From JBBQNR01 sp963774075 (GTDB lineage Bacteria > Actinomycetota > Thermoleophilia > Solirubrobacterales > JBBDJG01): a DNA stretch of 64,000 nucleotides. A program made the translations under genes and the position numbers. Below the pieces are notes generated by a model. That model was given only the letters and a program-made list of their open reading frames with translations. It ran no database searches and had not been told where the DNA came from. The stretch is taken from NCBI GenBank assembly GCA_963774075.1, contig CAVZDP010000003.1:744001-808000 (forward strand), in the 5' to 3' direction. Below are positions 36,529 to 43,674 of this stretch, piece after piece (position 1 is the first letter of the stretch; each line of letters begins with the position of its first letter).

Positions 36529-36933
36529 CTACTCCTCGAGGCCGAGGTCGTCGAGCGCGCGCTCGCGGTCCCAATACATGACGAGCCTGATCACTTTGCC
36601 GTCCTGGACGTGGAACAGGTTTGCTGCCTTGGTGTGAATTTGTGCGACCTCGACGCCGCTTGCCTTGCCGCGTCCTGTGTTCCTGAAGAGTACGAGGACA
36701 CGCTCGCTGTCGAGCTCTCGGTATCCCTCTGGCTTGGCACGGAACTCCTCCCAAGCCCGCAGGAAGTCGCCCCACCCTTTCGCCATCCCTGCCTTCCCTA
36801 TCCAGGTTCCGGGCGTCGGCCCGTCGGCGAAAACACACTCAATGTCGGGATGCGCCCACTCGGCGGAGCTGAAGTCGCCACGCTCCCAGTCCGCGCAAAT
36901 CGAGCGCACGATCTCCACGTTCTCCTGCGACAT
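36529..36933 (-). CDS. NTF2/SnoaL-like protein
   Basis: This 134-residue paralogue opens MSQENVEIVRSICADWERGD and includes HPDIECVFADGPTPGTWIGK and YWDRERALDDLGLEE. It groups by eye with the 37037 and 38679 proteins (WERGDF/Y, HPEIE, DGPxPGxW). ATG 36933 is chosen over 36942 from the family start. CATACT lies 12 nt upstream, suggesting a leaderless mRNA. Confidence 0.8.
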   Translation of the reverse strand: MSQENVEIVRSICADWERGDFSSAEWAHPDIECVFADGPTPGTWIGKAGMAKGWGDFLRAWEEFRAKPEGYRELDSERVLVLFRNTGRGKASGVEVAQIHTKAANLFHVQDGKVIRLVMYWDRERALDDLGLEE

Positions 36934-37014
36934 CGCCCGCAAGAGTATGCCGCGTTTGTTCCTGCATGGGGGTGGGAGTAGCTCTCCTGCGTCAGCGTCC
37001 TGAGCGCTGCTCCC

Positions 37015-37034
37015 TTTCGCGCGATGCGACAGCG
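37015..37034 (+). repeat. intergenic palindromic repeat, copy G (matches consensus)
   Basis: TTTCGCGCGATGCGACAGCG, identical to the consensus. It ends 2 bp before the stop of the next minus-strand gene. Confidence 0.78.
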
Positions 37035-37036
37035 AT

Positions 37037-37468
37037 CTAGGACGACGAGGAACCGGCTCCTGGAGTGAGGCCGAGATCGATGAAGGCGTTCTCGCGGTTC
37101 CAGTAGAGGACGAGCCTTGTCACCTTGCGGTCGCGGATGTGAAACAAGTTCGCTCCCGCCCTCTTTGTCCCTATCTGCCCGACCTCCAGTCCGCTTGTCT
37201 TGCCCCGCCCGCAGTGGAGCATGAGTACGAGGACGCGCTCGTCGTCGAGTTCGCGGAACTCCTCCACTTCAACCCGGTACTCCTCCCAAGTACTGAGGAA
37301 GTCGCGCCAACCCTCCGCCATTCCGGCTAGTCCTTTCCAGGTGCCGGGTGCGGGCCCGTCGTTGTTCACTAACTCGATCTCGGGATGCGCCCAGTGTGCC
37401 GAGCTGAAGTCGCCTCGTTCCCAGTCCTCGTAGAAGAAGCGCACAAAATCGAGGTTGGCCGACGCCAT
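37037..37468 (-). CDS. NTF2/SnoaL-like protein
   Basis: The 143-residue product opens MASANLDFVRFFYEDWERGD, with SSAHWAHPEIELVNNDGPAP and GRGKTSGLEVGQIGTKRAG. It is closest by eye to the 38679 protein (same MASANLD start). GAATACTCGACTC precedes ATG 37468, a leaderless-type promoter. An upstream in-frame start at 37498 lies before this box and is not used. Confidence 0.8.
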   Translation of the reverse strand: MASANLDFVRFFYEDWERGDFSSAHWAHPEIELVNNDGPAPGTWKGLAGMAEGWRDFLSTWEEYRVEVEEFRELDDERVLVLMLHCGRGKTSGLEVGQIGTKRAGANLFHIRDRKVTRLVLYWNRENAFIDLGLTPGAGSSSS

Positions 37469-37519
37469 GAGTCGAGTATTCAGCCTGGTGAGCGGCACTG
37501 CAACCGGCCCACTGCTGCG

Positions 37520-37539
37520 TATCGCGCGAAGCCAGAGCG
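37520..37539 (+). repeat. intergenic palindromic repeat, copy H
   Basis: TATCGCGCGAAGCCAGAGCG lies between divergent NTF2-like genes; the second half-site is degraded. Confidence 0.58.
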
Positions 37540-37601
37540 GCTAATCATGGACGGTGAACGTCCTCGCGGAACTTCTCCTGATCCAGGGGTATGCTGCTGA
37601 C

Positions 37602-38039
37602 ATGCGCCAGACAGCGTCACCGGAAGTGGCTGAGCGGTTCAAGGAGGGCTGGGAGTGGTGGAACTGCGGCGAGCTCGACCTCATGCAGGACGCCTACGCC
37701 GAGGACGCGGAGCTCGACCTCTCCGCCGTCTTCACGGACGCGACAGTATTCCGCGGCTACGAGAGCATGCGCCGCCAATGGGACGAGATGATGGAGACCT
37801 GGGAGGGCCTCAGGGCGGACCCGCAAGAGGTTTTCGACCTTGGTGGGGGGCGCTTTGTGGTGGACCTGCGCTTGTGGGGAAAGGGCAAGCGCAGTGGGGT
37901 CGAGGTAGACCAGCGGCTTGCCTTCCTCTACACGATCCGCACTGCCGACAACAAGGTCGTTCGGTGCCAGCTCTTTCCCACCGTGCAGGCGGCGACGGAT
38001 TTCGCGACGGCCTCGGCATCGGCTTCGCAAGGCGGTTGA
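37602..38039 (+). CDS. NTF2/SnoaL-like protein
   Basis: The 145-residue product opens MRQTASPEVAERFKEGWEWW and contains YAEDAELDLSAVFTDATVFR and GKGKRSGVEVDQRLAFLYTI. It is a divergent member, the only plus-strand one in the 34-40 kb stretch. TATGCT ends 10 nt before ATG 37602, so the shorter start is preferred to an in-frame GTG at 37554. Confidence 0.76.
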   Translation: MRQTASPEVAERFKEGWEWWNCGELDLMQDAYAEDAELDLSAVFTDATVFRGYESMRRQWDEMMETWEGLRADPQEVFDLGGGRFVVDLRLWGKGKRSGVEVDQRLAFLYTIRTADNKVVRCQLFPTVQAATDFATASASASQGG

Positions 38040-38092
38040 TCAGGAGCTCGGCCTGCCCGATCCCGGTCGATAGACGGGTTCGGACTGCTCGT

Positions 38093-38112
38093 TTTCGCGC
38101 ATTGCGACAGCT
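38093..38112 (+). repeat. intergenic palindromic repeat, copy I
   Basis: TTTCGCGCATTGCGACAGCT, between convergent NTF2-like genes, 53 bp past the plus-strand stop. Confidence 0.75.
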
Positions 38113-38169
38113 TGGGTTTCGACTAGACCGCTCGGGTCGGACTTCTCAAGGTCAAGGTGCCCGGCGAAA

Positions 38170-38598
38170 CTAACCGTCGGTCACAGAATCGGCCGGCTCT
38201 CGCAGGCCGACAGCTTCGAGGGCTTCCCGCCTAGTGGTGAAAAGCCTCCAGCGCACGGCCTTCCCGTTGCGCAGCGTCCAGACTTGCCCGCGCCTCATAT
38301 CGACCTCCGCGCCACTCGTCTTCCCGCGCGCATAGAAGTGCAGTGCGACGACAACCTCGTCGCCAATGGGAATGCATTCCTCAATCTCGACTCGCGGATT
38401 CTCGAAGGAGTCCCAGAAAGCAGCCAACATCTTCCTTAGACCGTCGTGGCCTCGATACGTTCCGGGGAATTCGATCAGGCCGGCGGAGACCACTTCGACC
38501 TCGATCTCGGGGTCGACCAGCTCCAACGCGGCCGACTCTTCGCCTCGGGCCCAGGCTGTGTTGAGACGGCGCACGATTTCGACATTCTCAGAGGACAC
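38170..38598 (-). CDS. NTF2/SnoaL-like protein
   Basis: The 142-residue product reads SSENVEIVRRLNTAWARGEE after a GTG start, with DPEIEVEVVSAGLIEFPGTY and YARGKTSGAEVDMRRGQVWT. The ending REALEAVGLREPAD is the family ending. GAGATACTGACCCC directly precedes the GTG, giving a leaderless-type promoter. Confidence 0.8.
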   Translation of the reverse strand: MSSENVEIVRRLNTAWARGEESAALELVDPEIEVEVVSAGLIEFPGTYRGHDGLRKMLAAFWDSFENPRVEIEECIPIGDEVVVALHFYARGKTSGAEVDMRRGQVWTLRNGKAVRWRLFTTRREALEAVGLREPADSVTDG

Positions 38599-38654
38599 CG
38601 GGGTCAGTATCTCGGCTGCAATCGACTTTGACTAGGTTCGCGACCGCTTCTGGT

Positions 38655-38674
38655 TATCGCGCTTTGCGACAGCG
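38655..38674 (+). repeat. intergenic palindromic repeat, copy J
   Basis: TATCGCGCTTTGCGACAGCG, ending 4 bp before the stop of the next minus-strand gene. Confidence 0.75.
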
Positions 38675-38678
38675 AGAG

Positions 38679-39104
38679 CTACGAGCGCTTAGACCCAGCC
38701 TCCGGAGCGAGGCCGAGGTCAGCAAACGCGCGCTCGCGGTCCCAGTAGGAGATGAGCCTCGTCACCTTGCCGTCGCGGATGTGGAACAGCTCCGCTCCCT
38801 TCGACCGCATCTCCTCGAGCTCCAGTCCGCTTGTTTTGCCGCGCCCGCTGAAGCGGCTGAGCACTAGGACCCGCTCGCCGTCGAGCTCTCGGTACTCGTC
38901 CACCTCTTGGCGGAAGTCCTCCCAAGCACTCAAGAATTCGCGATGGGCCTCTGCCATGCCGCGCCGCCCGATCCAGCGACCAGGTGTCGGGCCATCGGGG
39001 CTTACGAACTCGATCTCGGGATGGGCCCATTCGTCCGAGTCGTAGTCGCCGCGCTCCCATGCTGCATAGAGCGACCGCACCAAGTCGAGGTTCGCCGAGG
39101 CCAC
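38679..39104 (-). CDS. NTF2/SnoaL-like protein
   Basis: The 141-residue product opens MASANLDLVRSLYAAWERGD (GTG start) and has HPEIEFVSPDGPTPGRWIGR and YWDRERAFADLGLAPEAG. It is a near relative of the 37037 protein, so a recent duplication is likely. GAGATACTTGACCC precedes the GTG, the same promoter shape as its siblings. Confidence 0.8.
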   Translation of the reverse strand: MASANLDLVRSLYAAWERGDYDSDEWAHPEIEFVSPDGPTPGRWIGRRGMAEAHREFLSAWEDFRQEVDEYRELDGERVLVLSRFSGRGKTSGLELEEMRSKGAELFHIRDGKVTRLISYWDRERAFADLGLAPEAGSKRS

Positions 39105-39138
39105 GGGTCAAGTATCTCGGTTTCTCGTGGCTGTCGGC

Positions 39139-39158
39139 TTTCGCGCGAAGCGGGAGCG
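39139..39158 (+). repeat. intergenic palindromic repeat, copy K
   Basis: TTTCGCGCGAAGCGGGAGCG; first half intact, second half altered. It ends 4 bp before the stop of the next minus-strand gene. Confidence 0.6.
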
Positions 39159-39162
39159 GTGC

Positions 39163-39543
39163 CTACTCCGACAGCCCCATGGCTTCGAGAGCATCCTTGC
39201 GGCTCGGGTACTGCTCCATGCGAACCGGTGCCCCGTCCAGGACGGTCCAGGCTTGGGCGAGCCGTTGGTCCATGTGCAGCCCGCTTCCGCGACCGGTGCC
39301 CTGAGCGTGGGCAACAACGATGATGGTGTCTCCCGCGTCTACGTATTCCTCGGCCTCGACGCGGAAGTTCTCGTAAACCTCGAAGATGCTTCGCAATGCG
39401 CGGTTCGCGTCTGCTCCAACATGAGAGCCCGGCTCGACGACGCCGTGGATTTGCTTCCATTCGAAATCCGGCGCGACCTTGTCGGCCGTAGCACGGAAGT
39501 CGCCGCGCGCCCAGCACTCGTATATCGCTCGCACCGCCTCCAC
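39163..39543 (-). CDS. NTF2/SnoaL-like protein, start shifted to GTG
   Basis: The product (126 residues from GTG 39543) opens VEAVRAIYECWARGDFRATA and ends SRKDALEAMGLSE. In frame just before it the bases read ISDQN, exactly where siblings have MSQEN, but the first codon is ATT. A TATTTC box covers that ATT codon and ends 10 nt before the GTG, the usual leaderless spacing, so the GTG is preferred. ATT initiation at 39558 is the alternative. Confidence 0.72.
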   Translation of the reverse strand: MEAVRAIYECWARGDFRATADKVAPDFEWKQIHGVVEPGSHVGADANRALRSIFEVYENFRVEAEEYVDAGDTIIVVAHAQGTGRGSGLHMDQRLAQAWTVLDGAPVRMEQYPSRKDALEAMGLSE

Positions 39544-39747
39544 GTTCTGGTCAGAAATACGCCTCACCTGCCCCGCAGAATGGGCGTTTTCATGTGTCGT
39601 GTGTGACGAGGAGTCGTCATGGCCTCTCCTGCGACATCGCTCGCGCATTATCTCGTCTAGGCCTGCCAGCCCGCCAGCGCCGCGGCTTCCAAGGGTCGTG
39701 GCACTCACTCGGGCGGCTTCCGCTCTCGCGTGAAGGGTCAGGAAACC

Positions 39748-40035
39748 TCAGAACTGGAGGATCGTGCTTCCCTCCGTGATCTCGGGCGGGCTGACTGCCG
39801 TCCCACTCGCGTTCTCCTTGATCCAATCGGCGGCGCGCTTGGACGATTCGTCCGTCCCGGCCTTGTCTTGGCAGACTGTCACGGTCGTTCCGTCGTCTCC
39901 GCTGCGAAACGCTGCATAGGTGACGAAGCCAGGCACTCCGGTGATGAGCTCGCGTATCTCCTCCTCGTTTTGCTCGATCAGATCGAACAGCTCCGAGGCA
40001 CCCTGGCCCGAGTAACTCCGAACGACTACATACAT
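39748..40035 (-). CDS. small antibiotic-monooxygenase-like (ABM/Dabb fold) protein
   Basis: The 95-residue product opens MYVVVRSYSGQGASELFDLI, with GVPGFVTYAAFRSGDDGTTV and a closing GSTILQF. It resembles the 30527 protein in length and plan. A very strong AGGAGGT lies 6 nt before ATG 40035. Role unknown. Confidence 0.65.
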   Translation of the reverse strand: MYVVVRSYSGQGASELFDLIEQNEEEIRELITGVPGFVTYAAFRSGDDGTTVTVCQDKAGTDESSKRAADWIKENASGTAVSPPEITEGSTILQF

Positions 40036-40135
40036 GACTTACCTCCTGTGGGATTACGGCTCTTCTCGAGGCAACCCTACAGCGGGCGGGGCGGAAACCT
40101 GCGACGGCCGAGGGCGGCTGGCGGCTCGCTTGTGC

Positions 40136-40156
40136 TTTCGCGTGGTTGCGGCAGCG
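40136..40156 (+). repeat. intergenic palindromic repeat, copy M
   Basis: TTTCGCGTGGTTGCGGCAGCG resembles the consensus with one extra base. Located between the ABM-like gene start and the PIN toxin stop. Confidence 0.5.
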
Positions 40157-40209
40157 ACCGCGACAGGAGCCTACGACGGCGTCAGCGGGCGCCGGGGACA
40201 AGCCTGCGA

Positions 40210-40602
40210 TTAGGGCGCTCGCCGAGTGACGCTGTCGACCCGGTCGATAGATCGGTCAAAGGAAAGGATCGTCTTCACGCCGGTGGCTTCGGCCTGAGCC
40301 ACCAAGTAGGCCTCAGCGAAGTCGAGACGCTCGAGCTCGTAGACCTCGAGCGCACGAAGCAGCGAGGCGGGATCCACGGTCTCGATCGCAGGCAGCGCGA
40401 GCGCGGCACGCAATAGCTCCGCTACACGCGGTCGCTCAACTTCATAAAAGGATTCGAGCACGTAGACGCACTCGGCGAGCACCAGGTCGGTGAGCAGCAA
40501 GCGTTCACCTGAAGCCAGCACGGCGGTCGCGCGCTTCGCCAGCCTGGGCGGGTCGCCGGTCAGATGCCGGACCAGGACGTTGGTGTCGAGGAACGCCGTC
40601 AG
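40210..40602 (-). CDS. PIN-domain ribonuclease toxin (VapC-like), apparent CTG start
   Basis: The 130-residue product starts with TAFLDTNVLVRHLTGDPP after the initiator and has the PIN acidic residues: Asp in FLDTNVL, Glu in LVLAECVYVL, Asp in RLDFAEAYLVA and Asp in ILSFDRSID. VapC toxins cut RNA when released from the antitoxin. The start overlaps the antitoxin stop as CTGA at 40602-40599, parallel to the ATGA/GTGA/TTGA overlaps elsewhere here; no ATG, GTG or TTG would retain the first Asp. A GTG-type start at 40521 would lose the catalytic N-terminus. Confidence 0.82.
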   Translation of the reverse strand: MTAFLDTNVLVRHLTGDPPRLAKRATAVLASGERLLLTDLVLAECVYVLESFYEVERPRVAELLRAALALPAIETVDPASLLRALEVYELERLDFAEAYLVAQAEATGVKTILSFDRSIDRVDSVTRRAP

Positions 40603-40847
40603 CGCCGGCGCCTGGCGCGCTCGCTACGCGTGCGCCGGAGCACCTCGTCCCATGGGGTGCCCCGTTTGCCGGCGGGCACCGACACTGTCCCGGCGAGGGC
40701 GATGAAGTCCGGGGTCTTCGCAACCAGGGCGCGGGAGCGCTCGACCCGAAAATGGAGCTCGTCGCCTTCGCGCAGCTTCAGCGCTTCGCGAACGCTCTTG
40801 GGAATCGTCACCTGGCCTTTCGATGTGATCTTTGCTCGCGCATCCAT
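40599..40847 (-). CDS. AbrB/SpoVT-type antitoxin
   Basis: The 82-residue product has the swapped-hairpin DNA-binding domain ARAKITSKGQVTIPKSVREA and LREGDELHFRVE at its N-terminus, and a basic C-terminal tail (LRRTRSERARRRR) that should bind the toxin. It precedes the PIN toxin with a 4-bp overlap, a standard VapB-VapC arrangement. Autoregulation through the upstream palindrome is likely. Confidence 0.87.
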   Translation of the reverse strand: MDARAKITSKGQVTIPKSVREALKLREGDELHFRVERSRALVAKTPDFIALAGTVSVPAGKRGTPWDEVLRRTRSERARRRR

Positions 40848-40861
40848 TTCGCTCTCCTTAC

Positions 40862-40890
40862 ATGGTAGTACTAGTAAGGATAGCTACCTG
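40862..40890 (-). promoter_or_regulatory. operator-like inverted repeat upstream of the toxin-antitoxin pair
   Basis: GGTAG (40865-40869) and CTACC (40885-40889) flank an A/T-rich centre containing AGTACT and ACTAGT palindromes. It lies 15-40 bp before the antitoxin start and on the other side about 40 bp before the GST gene. It is a good candidate for the antitoxin operator. Confidence 0.45.
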
Positions 40891-40929
40891 GAGGGGCCGC
40901 AATCAAAAGTCCGGAAGGAGGTCAGAGCG

Positions 40930-41748
40930 ATGCCGCCACTGGATGGACGCCTCCAAGGGCGTCGAGGTGGCGTTGCCGCCGTCGGGACCCCGGTCCTCTG
41001 GCACCTCGAGATCTCGCACTACAACGAGAAGGCCCGGTGGGCGCTCGACTACAAGGGCGTGGCCCACGTGCGCCGCGCGGTGACGCCCGGGCTTCAGGAG
41101 CTCAGGGCGCGACGCCTGCGCGCCGGCCGCACGATGCCGGTCCTGGAGATGAACGAGCGTGCGATCGGTGATTCGACGAAGATCATCGAGGAGATCGAGC
41201 GGCGGTGGCCGGAGCCGTCGTTTTACCCGGCCGATCCGGAGGAGCGCAGCCGCGCGCTCGACCTGGAGGACTACTTCGACGAGCAGTGCGGTCCCGACGC
41301 GCGGCGGGTGCTGTTCAACGACAACTTGGCGGAGCCGGAGACGTTCCTCGCGATGTTCTACGGTGCCGACCGTCGGCGAATCGGTCTGCTCGAGACGCTC
41401 ACTCCGCTGTTCTGCCAAGTTGTGAAGCGGCGCTACCGGATCCGGCCGGAGACCGTCGAGGAGTCGCGCGAGAAGGTGCGCGCGGCGTTCGACAAGCTCG
41501 AGGCAGACGTCGGTCCGAGCGGCTATCTCGTCGGTGCGTCGTTCACCGTGGCGGACCTGACGGCCGCCTCGATCCTTGGCCTCATCGTCGTGCCGCCCGA
41601 GTTCCCGTACATCAAGGTTCATCCGGACGAGCGCACCGCCCGGTTCCGGCGGTTCCGCGATTCGCTCAAGGACCGTCCCGGGTTCAAGTGGGTCGAGGAC
41701 ATGTACGCACGCCATCGCGGGAGGAGCGCCGAGGTGGCGGCGGCGTAG
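40930..41748 (+). CDS. glutathione S-transferase family protein
   Basis: The 272-residue product has an N-terminal thioredoxin-like domain (LWHLEISHYNEKARWALDYK, TMPVLEMNERAIGDSTKIIE, where Pro-Val-Leu and E-S/D-S/T form the glutathione site) and an all-helical C-terminal domain (LEADVGPSGYLVGASFTVAD). Actinobacteria often lack glutathione, so the real cosubstrate is unclear. AAGGAGGT lies 9 nt before ATG 40930. It is divergent from the toxin-antitoxin pair. Confidence 0.85.
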   Translation: MPPLDGRLQGRRGGVAAVGTPVLWHLEISHYNEKARWALDYKGVAHVRRAVTPGLQELRARRLRAGRTMPVLEMNERAIGDSTKIIEEIERRWPEPSFYPADPEERSRALDLEDYFDEQCGPDARRVLFNDNLAEPETFLAMFYGADRRRIGLLETLTPLFCQVVKRRYRIRPETVEESREKVRAAFDKLEADVGPSGYLVGASFTVADLTAASILGLIVVPPEFPYIKVHPDERTARFRRFRDSLKDRPGFKWVEDMYARHRGRSAEVAAA

Positions 41749-41829
41749 CACCGCCGCGCCTGAAGCGAACACCGCCAACAAGAAGATCCGGCTGCAAGCG
41801 GGATCTTGGGTGTCCAATGGCGAGGTGCC

Positions 41830-41848
41830 TTTTGCGCGAGAAGCAAGG
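41830..41848 (+). repeat. intergenic palindromic repeat, weak copy N
   Basis: TTTTGCGCGAGAAGCAAGG keeps the GCGCGA half only; between the GST and the F420-type oxidoreductase genes. Confidence 0.3.
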
Positions 41849-41890
41849 CCCTCTTGCTCCTCCTGCCCAAGCCAAGTAGCTTTGCAACGA

Positions 41891-42337
41891 ATGCCGCTTG
41901 AAGGTGAGTACGAGCCGAGTCCCTGGGCCTGGGTGCGAGAGCAGGTCGCAGAGTACGAGGCAAGCAAAGGGGAGCGTGCCAACACGCTCCTGGACACCGG
42001 CCTTCCGGTCGTCATCGTCACGATGCGAGGTCGCAAGAGCGGAAAGATCCGCAAGGTGCCGCTCATGAGGGTGGCGCACGACGGCGCGTACGGCCTTGTT
42101 GCCTCGATCGGGGGTGCTCCTGCCAACCCGTCCTGGTACGGCAACCTGGTCGCCGATCCAACAGTGATGATCCAAGACGGTGCGGAGCCGCACGACTTCG
42201 TTGCACGTGAGGTCGATGGCGAGGAGCGCGCGCTGTGGTGGGACCGCGCTGTCGCCGCTTATCCAAGCTACGCCGACTACCAAAACAACACGAGCCGACT
42301 CATCCCGGTCTTCGTGGCCACCCGATCCGACTCCTAA
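41891..42337 (+). CDS. deazaflavin (F420)-dependent nitroreductase family protein
   Basis: The 148-residue product belongs to the Ddn-like split-barrel family that uses reduced F420. Key segments are PVVIVTMRGRKSGKIRKVPL, RVAHDGAYGLVASIGGAPAN and PSWYGNLVADPTVMIQDGAE. The substrate is unknown; relatives reduce quinones and nitro compounds. ATG 41891 is the first plausible start; no clear Shine-Dalgarno. Confidence 0.87.
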   Translation: MPLEGEYEPSPWAWVREQVAEYEASKGERANTLLDTGLPVVIVTMRGRKSGKIRKVPLMRVAHDGAYGLVASIGGAPANPSWYGNLVADPTVMIQDGAEPHDFVAREVDGEERALWWDRAVAAYPSYADYQNNTSRLIPVFVATRSDS

Positions 42338-42344
42338 GAGGCCT

Positions 42345-42364
42345 TTGCGTGATTTGCGACAGCG
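42345..42364 (+). repeat. intergenic palindromic repeat, copy O
   Basis: TTGCGTGATTTGCGACAGCG between convergent genes, 7 bp past one stop and 17 bp before the other. Confidence 0.68.
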
Positions 42365-42381
42365 AGCAGCAGCTCGCCCTC

Positions 42382-43203
42382 TCAGACGCCCGCCTCCCGA
42401 AGGAAGTCGATCACCTCCTGGGCGCAGCGCTCCGGCTCGTCCTCGAAGAGAAAATGGCGAGTTTCGAGCAAGACCAGCTTGGCGCCGGGAATTTCCCTCG
42501 CGAAGCGCGATGCATAGTCGCGCGGTAGGAACTCGTCCCGCTCTCCCCAGAGGATCAGCGTGGGCACTCCGAGTTCCGCGAGCTTGCCCTCGTAGGGCTT
42601 GAGCTCTTCGAGCTCGAACGAGCGATAGAGCTCGAGCATCCCGCGGCGGGACGTCGCGCTGGAGAACGCCTTCCAGTACTCGTCGATCGCGCGCTCGTCG
42701 ATCCCACTGGAGGCGGCTTCGAGCAACGTGGCGAGCCCTTCGCGCGAGAGGCTGTCCACGAGCGCCTCGCCCTGGCCCTCGGTCCGCATAGCCTTCGCGA
42801 TCTCGTGCCACTCGACGTCCGGAAAGAATCCCGTGTTGGTGATCACCATGGCGGCGACCGCGTCCGGGTGATCGCATGCCCAGCGCAGGCCGATGACACC
42901 GCCCGTGTCGTGGAGCACCAGCACGACCCGGTCGAGCCCGATCTCGCGGCGGAAGCGTTCGATTGCCGCGACATGCCGTTCCCAGGTCGCCGGCGGATCG
43001 GGCGGCGAGTCGCCGAAGCCGGCGAGATCCGGCGCTAGTGCCCTGCGCCCCGTTGCGGAGAGCGCGGGAAGCAGGTGACGCCACATGTATGAGCTCTGTG
43101 GCCACCCGTGCACGCACAGAAGCGGCGAACGGTCAGGCTCTTGCGGGGTCCCCACCTCCCGGTAGGCGGTTCCGCCCGCGCGCTTGAGCGCCACCTCCGG
43201 CAC
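42382..43203 (-). CDS. haloalkane dehalogenase-like alpha/beta hydrolase
   Basis: The 273-residue product has LLCVHGWPQSSYMWRHLLPA and the nucleophile elbow VVLVLHDTGGVIGLRWA, where Asp replaces Ser as in haloalkane dehalogenases and epoxide hydrolases. The catalytic His is in LLETRHFLFEDEPERC and a late acid is in WGERDEFLP. Dehalogenase versus epoxide hydrolase cannot be settled by eye. It starts at GTG 43203 and replaces the 3' part of an NTF2-like gene at that point. Confidence 0.83.
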   Translation of the reverse strand: MPEVALKRAGGTAYREVGTPQEPDRSPLLCVHGWPQSSYMWRHLLPALSATGRRALAPDLAGFGDSPPDPPATWERHVAAIERFRREIGLDRVVLVLHDTGGVIGLRWACDHPDAVAAMVITNTGFFPDVEWHEIAKAMRTEGQGEALVDSLSREGLATLLEAASSGIDERAIDEYWKAFSSATSRRGMLELYRSFELEELKPYEGKLAELGVPTLILWGERDEFLPRDYASRFAREIPGAKLVLLETRHFLFEDEPERCAQEVIDFLREAGV

Positions 43204-43382
43204 GCGCGCATCCTATCGACAGCCAGTCTGACGAGCCGCTCGTACGCATCGCGATCGACGTGCGGGCTCGGGTCGGGTTCGTCTGCGCGCGGGTGGTAGA
43301 CGAGTTCCGGGTGAAAGAGGGCGAAGACGGCTTGGTATCGGTGGGCGTTCCACGCCGCGAAGGCTGCCCGCACGTTCTCCAC
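43204..43382 (-). pseudogene. NTF2/SnoaL-like gene, 5' fragment only
   Basis: The reading opens VENVRAAFAAWNAHRYQAVF and continues HPELVYHPRADEPD and YERLVRLAVDRM, clearly the first half of a family member. It then runs out of phase into the dehalogenase start at 43203. In-frame bases before the GTG read ISEQN, with ATA where siblings have ATG, and TATATC covers that codon. About 60 of 135 residues remain. The stretch 43383-43674 shows no convincing gene. Confidence 0.7.
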
Positions 43383-43674
43383 GTTCTGCTCAGATATACG
43401 CCCTCACTCAGCCCTCAGAACGCTTTGCGGGGGGAGCGGGCCGGCTCGTTCGGTGGCGGCGTCCTCGTCGAGGGCGCTCCTAAGCGCTTTCTGCGACCGG
43501 CTCAGCAGCCTGCGACCTCCGGGCCGGAAGACGCGGAACCGGAGCCGCGTCAACGGTCCGCAATCCCCCAGCCGAAACCTGTAGCGATCTCCATCCACTT
43601 GGCTGTCATTCGATTGGGAAGCATTTGCCTCTTACAAACCGATCCTTCCTCCCCATGAACCGGCGCACGACGGC

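Noticed and set aside
43404..43598. Minus-strand reading of 64 codons between the NTF2-like fragment and the cyclodeaminase gene
   Set aside because: No start signal, no recognisable domain and no neighbour support.
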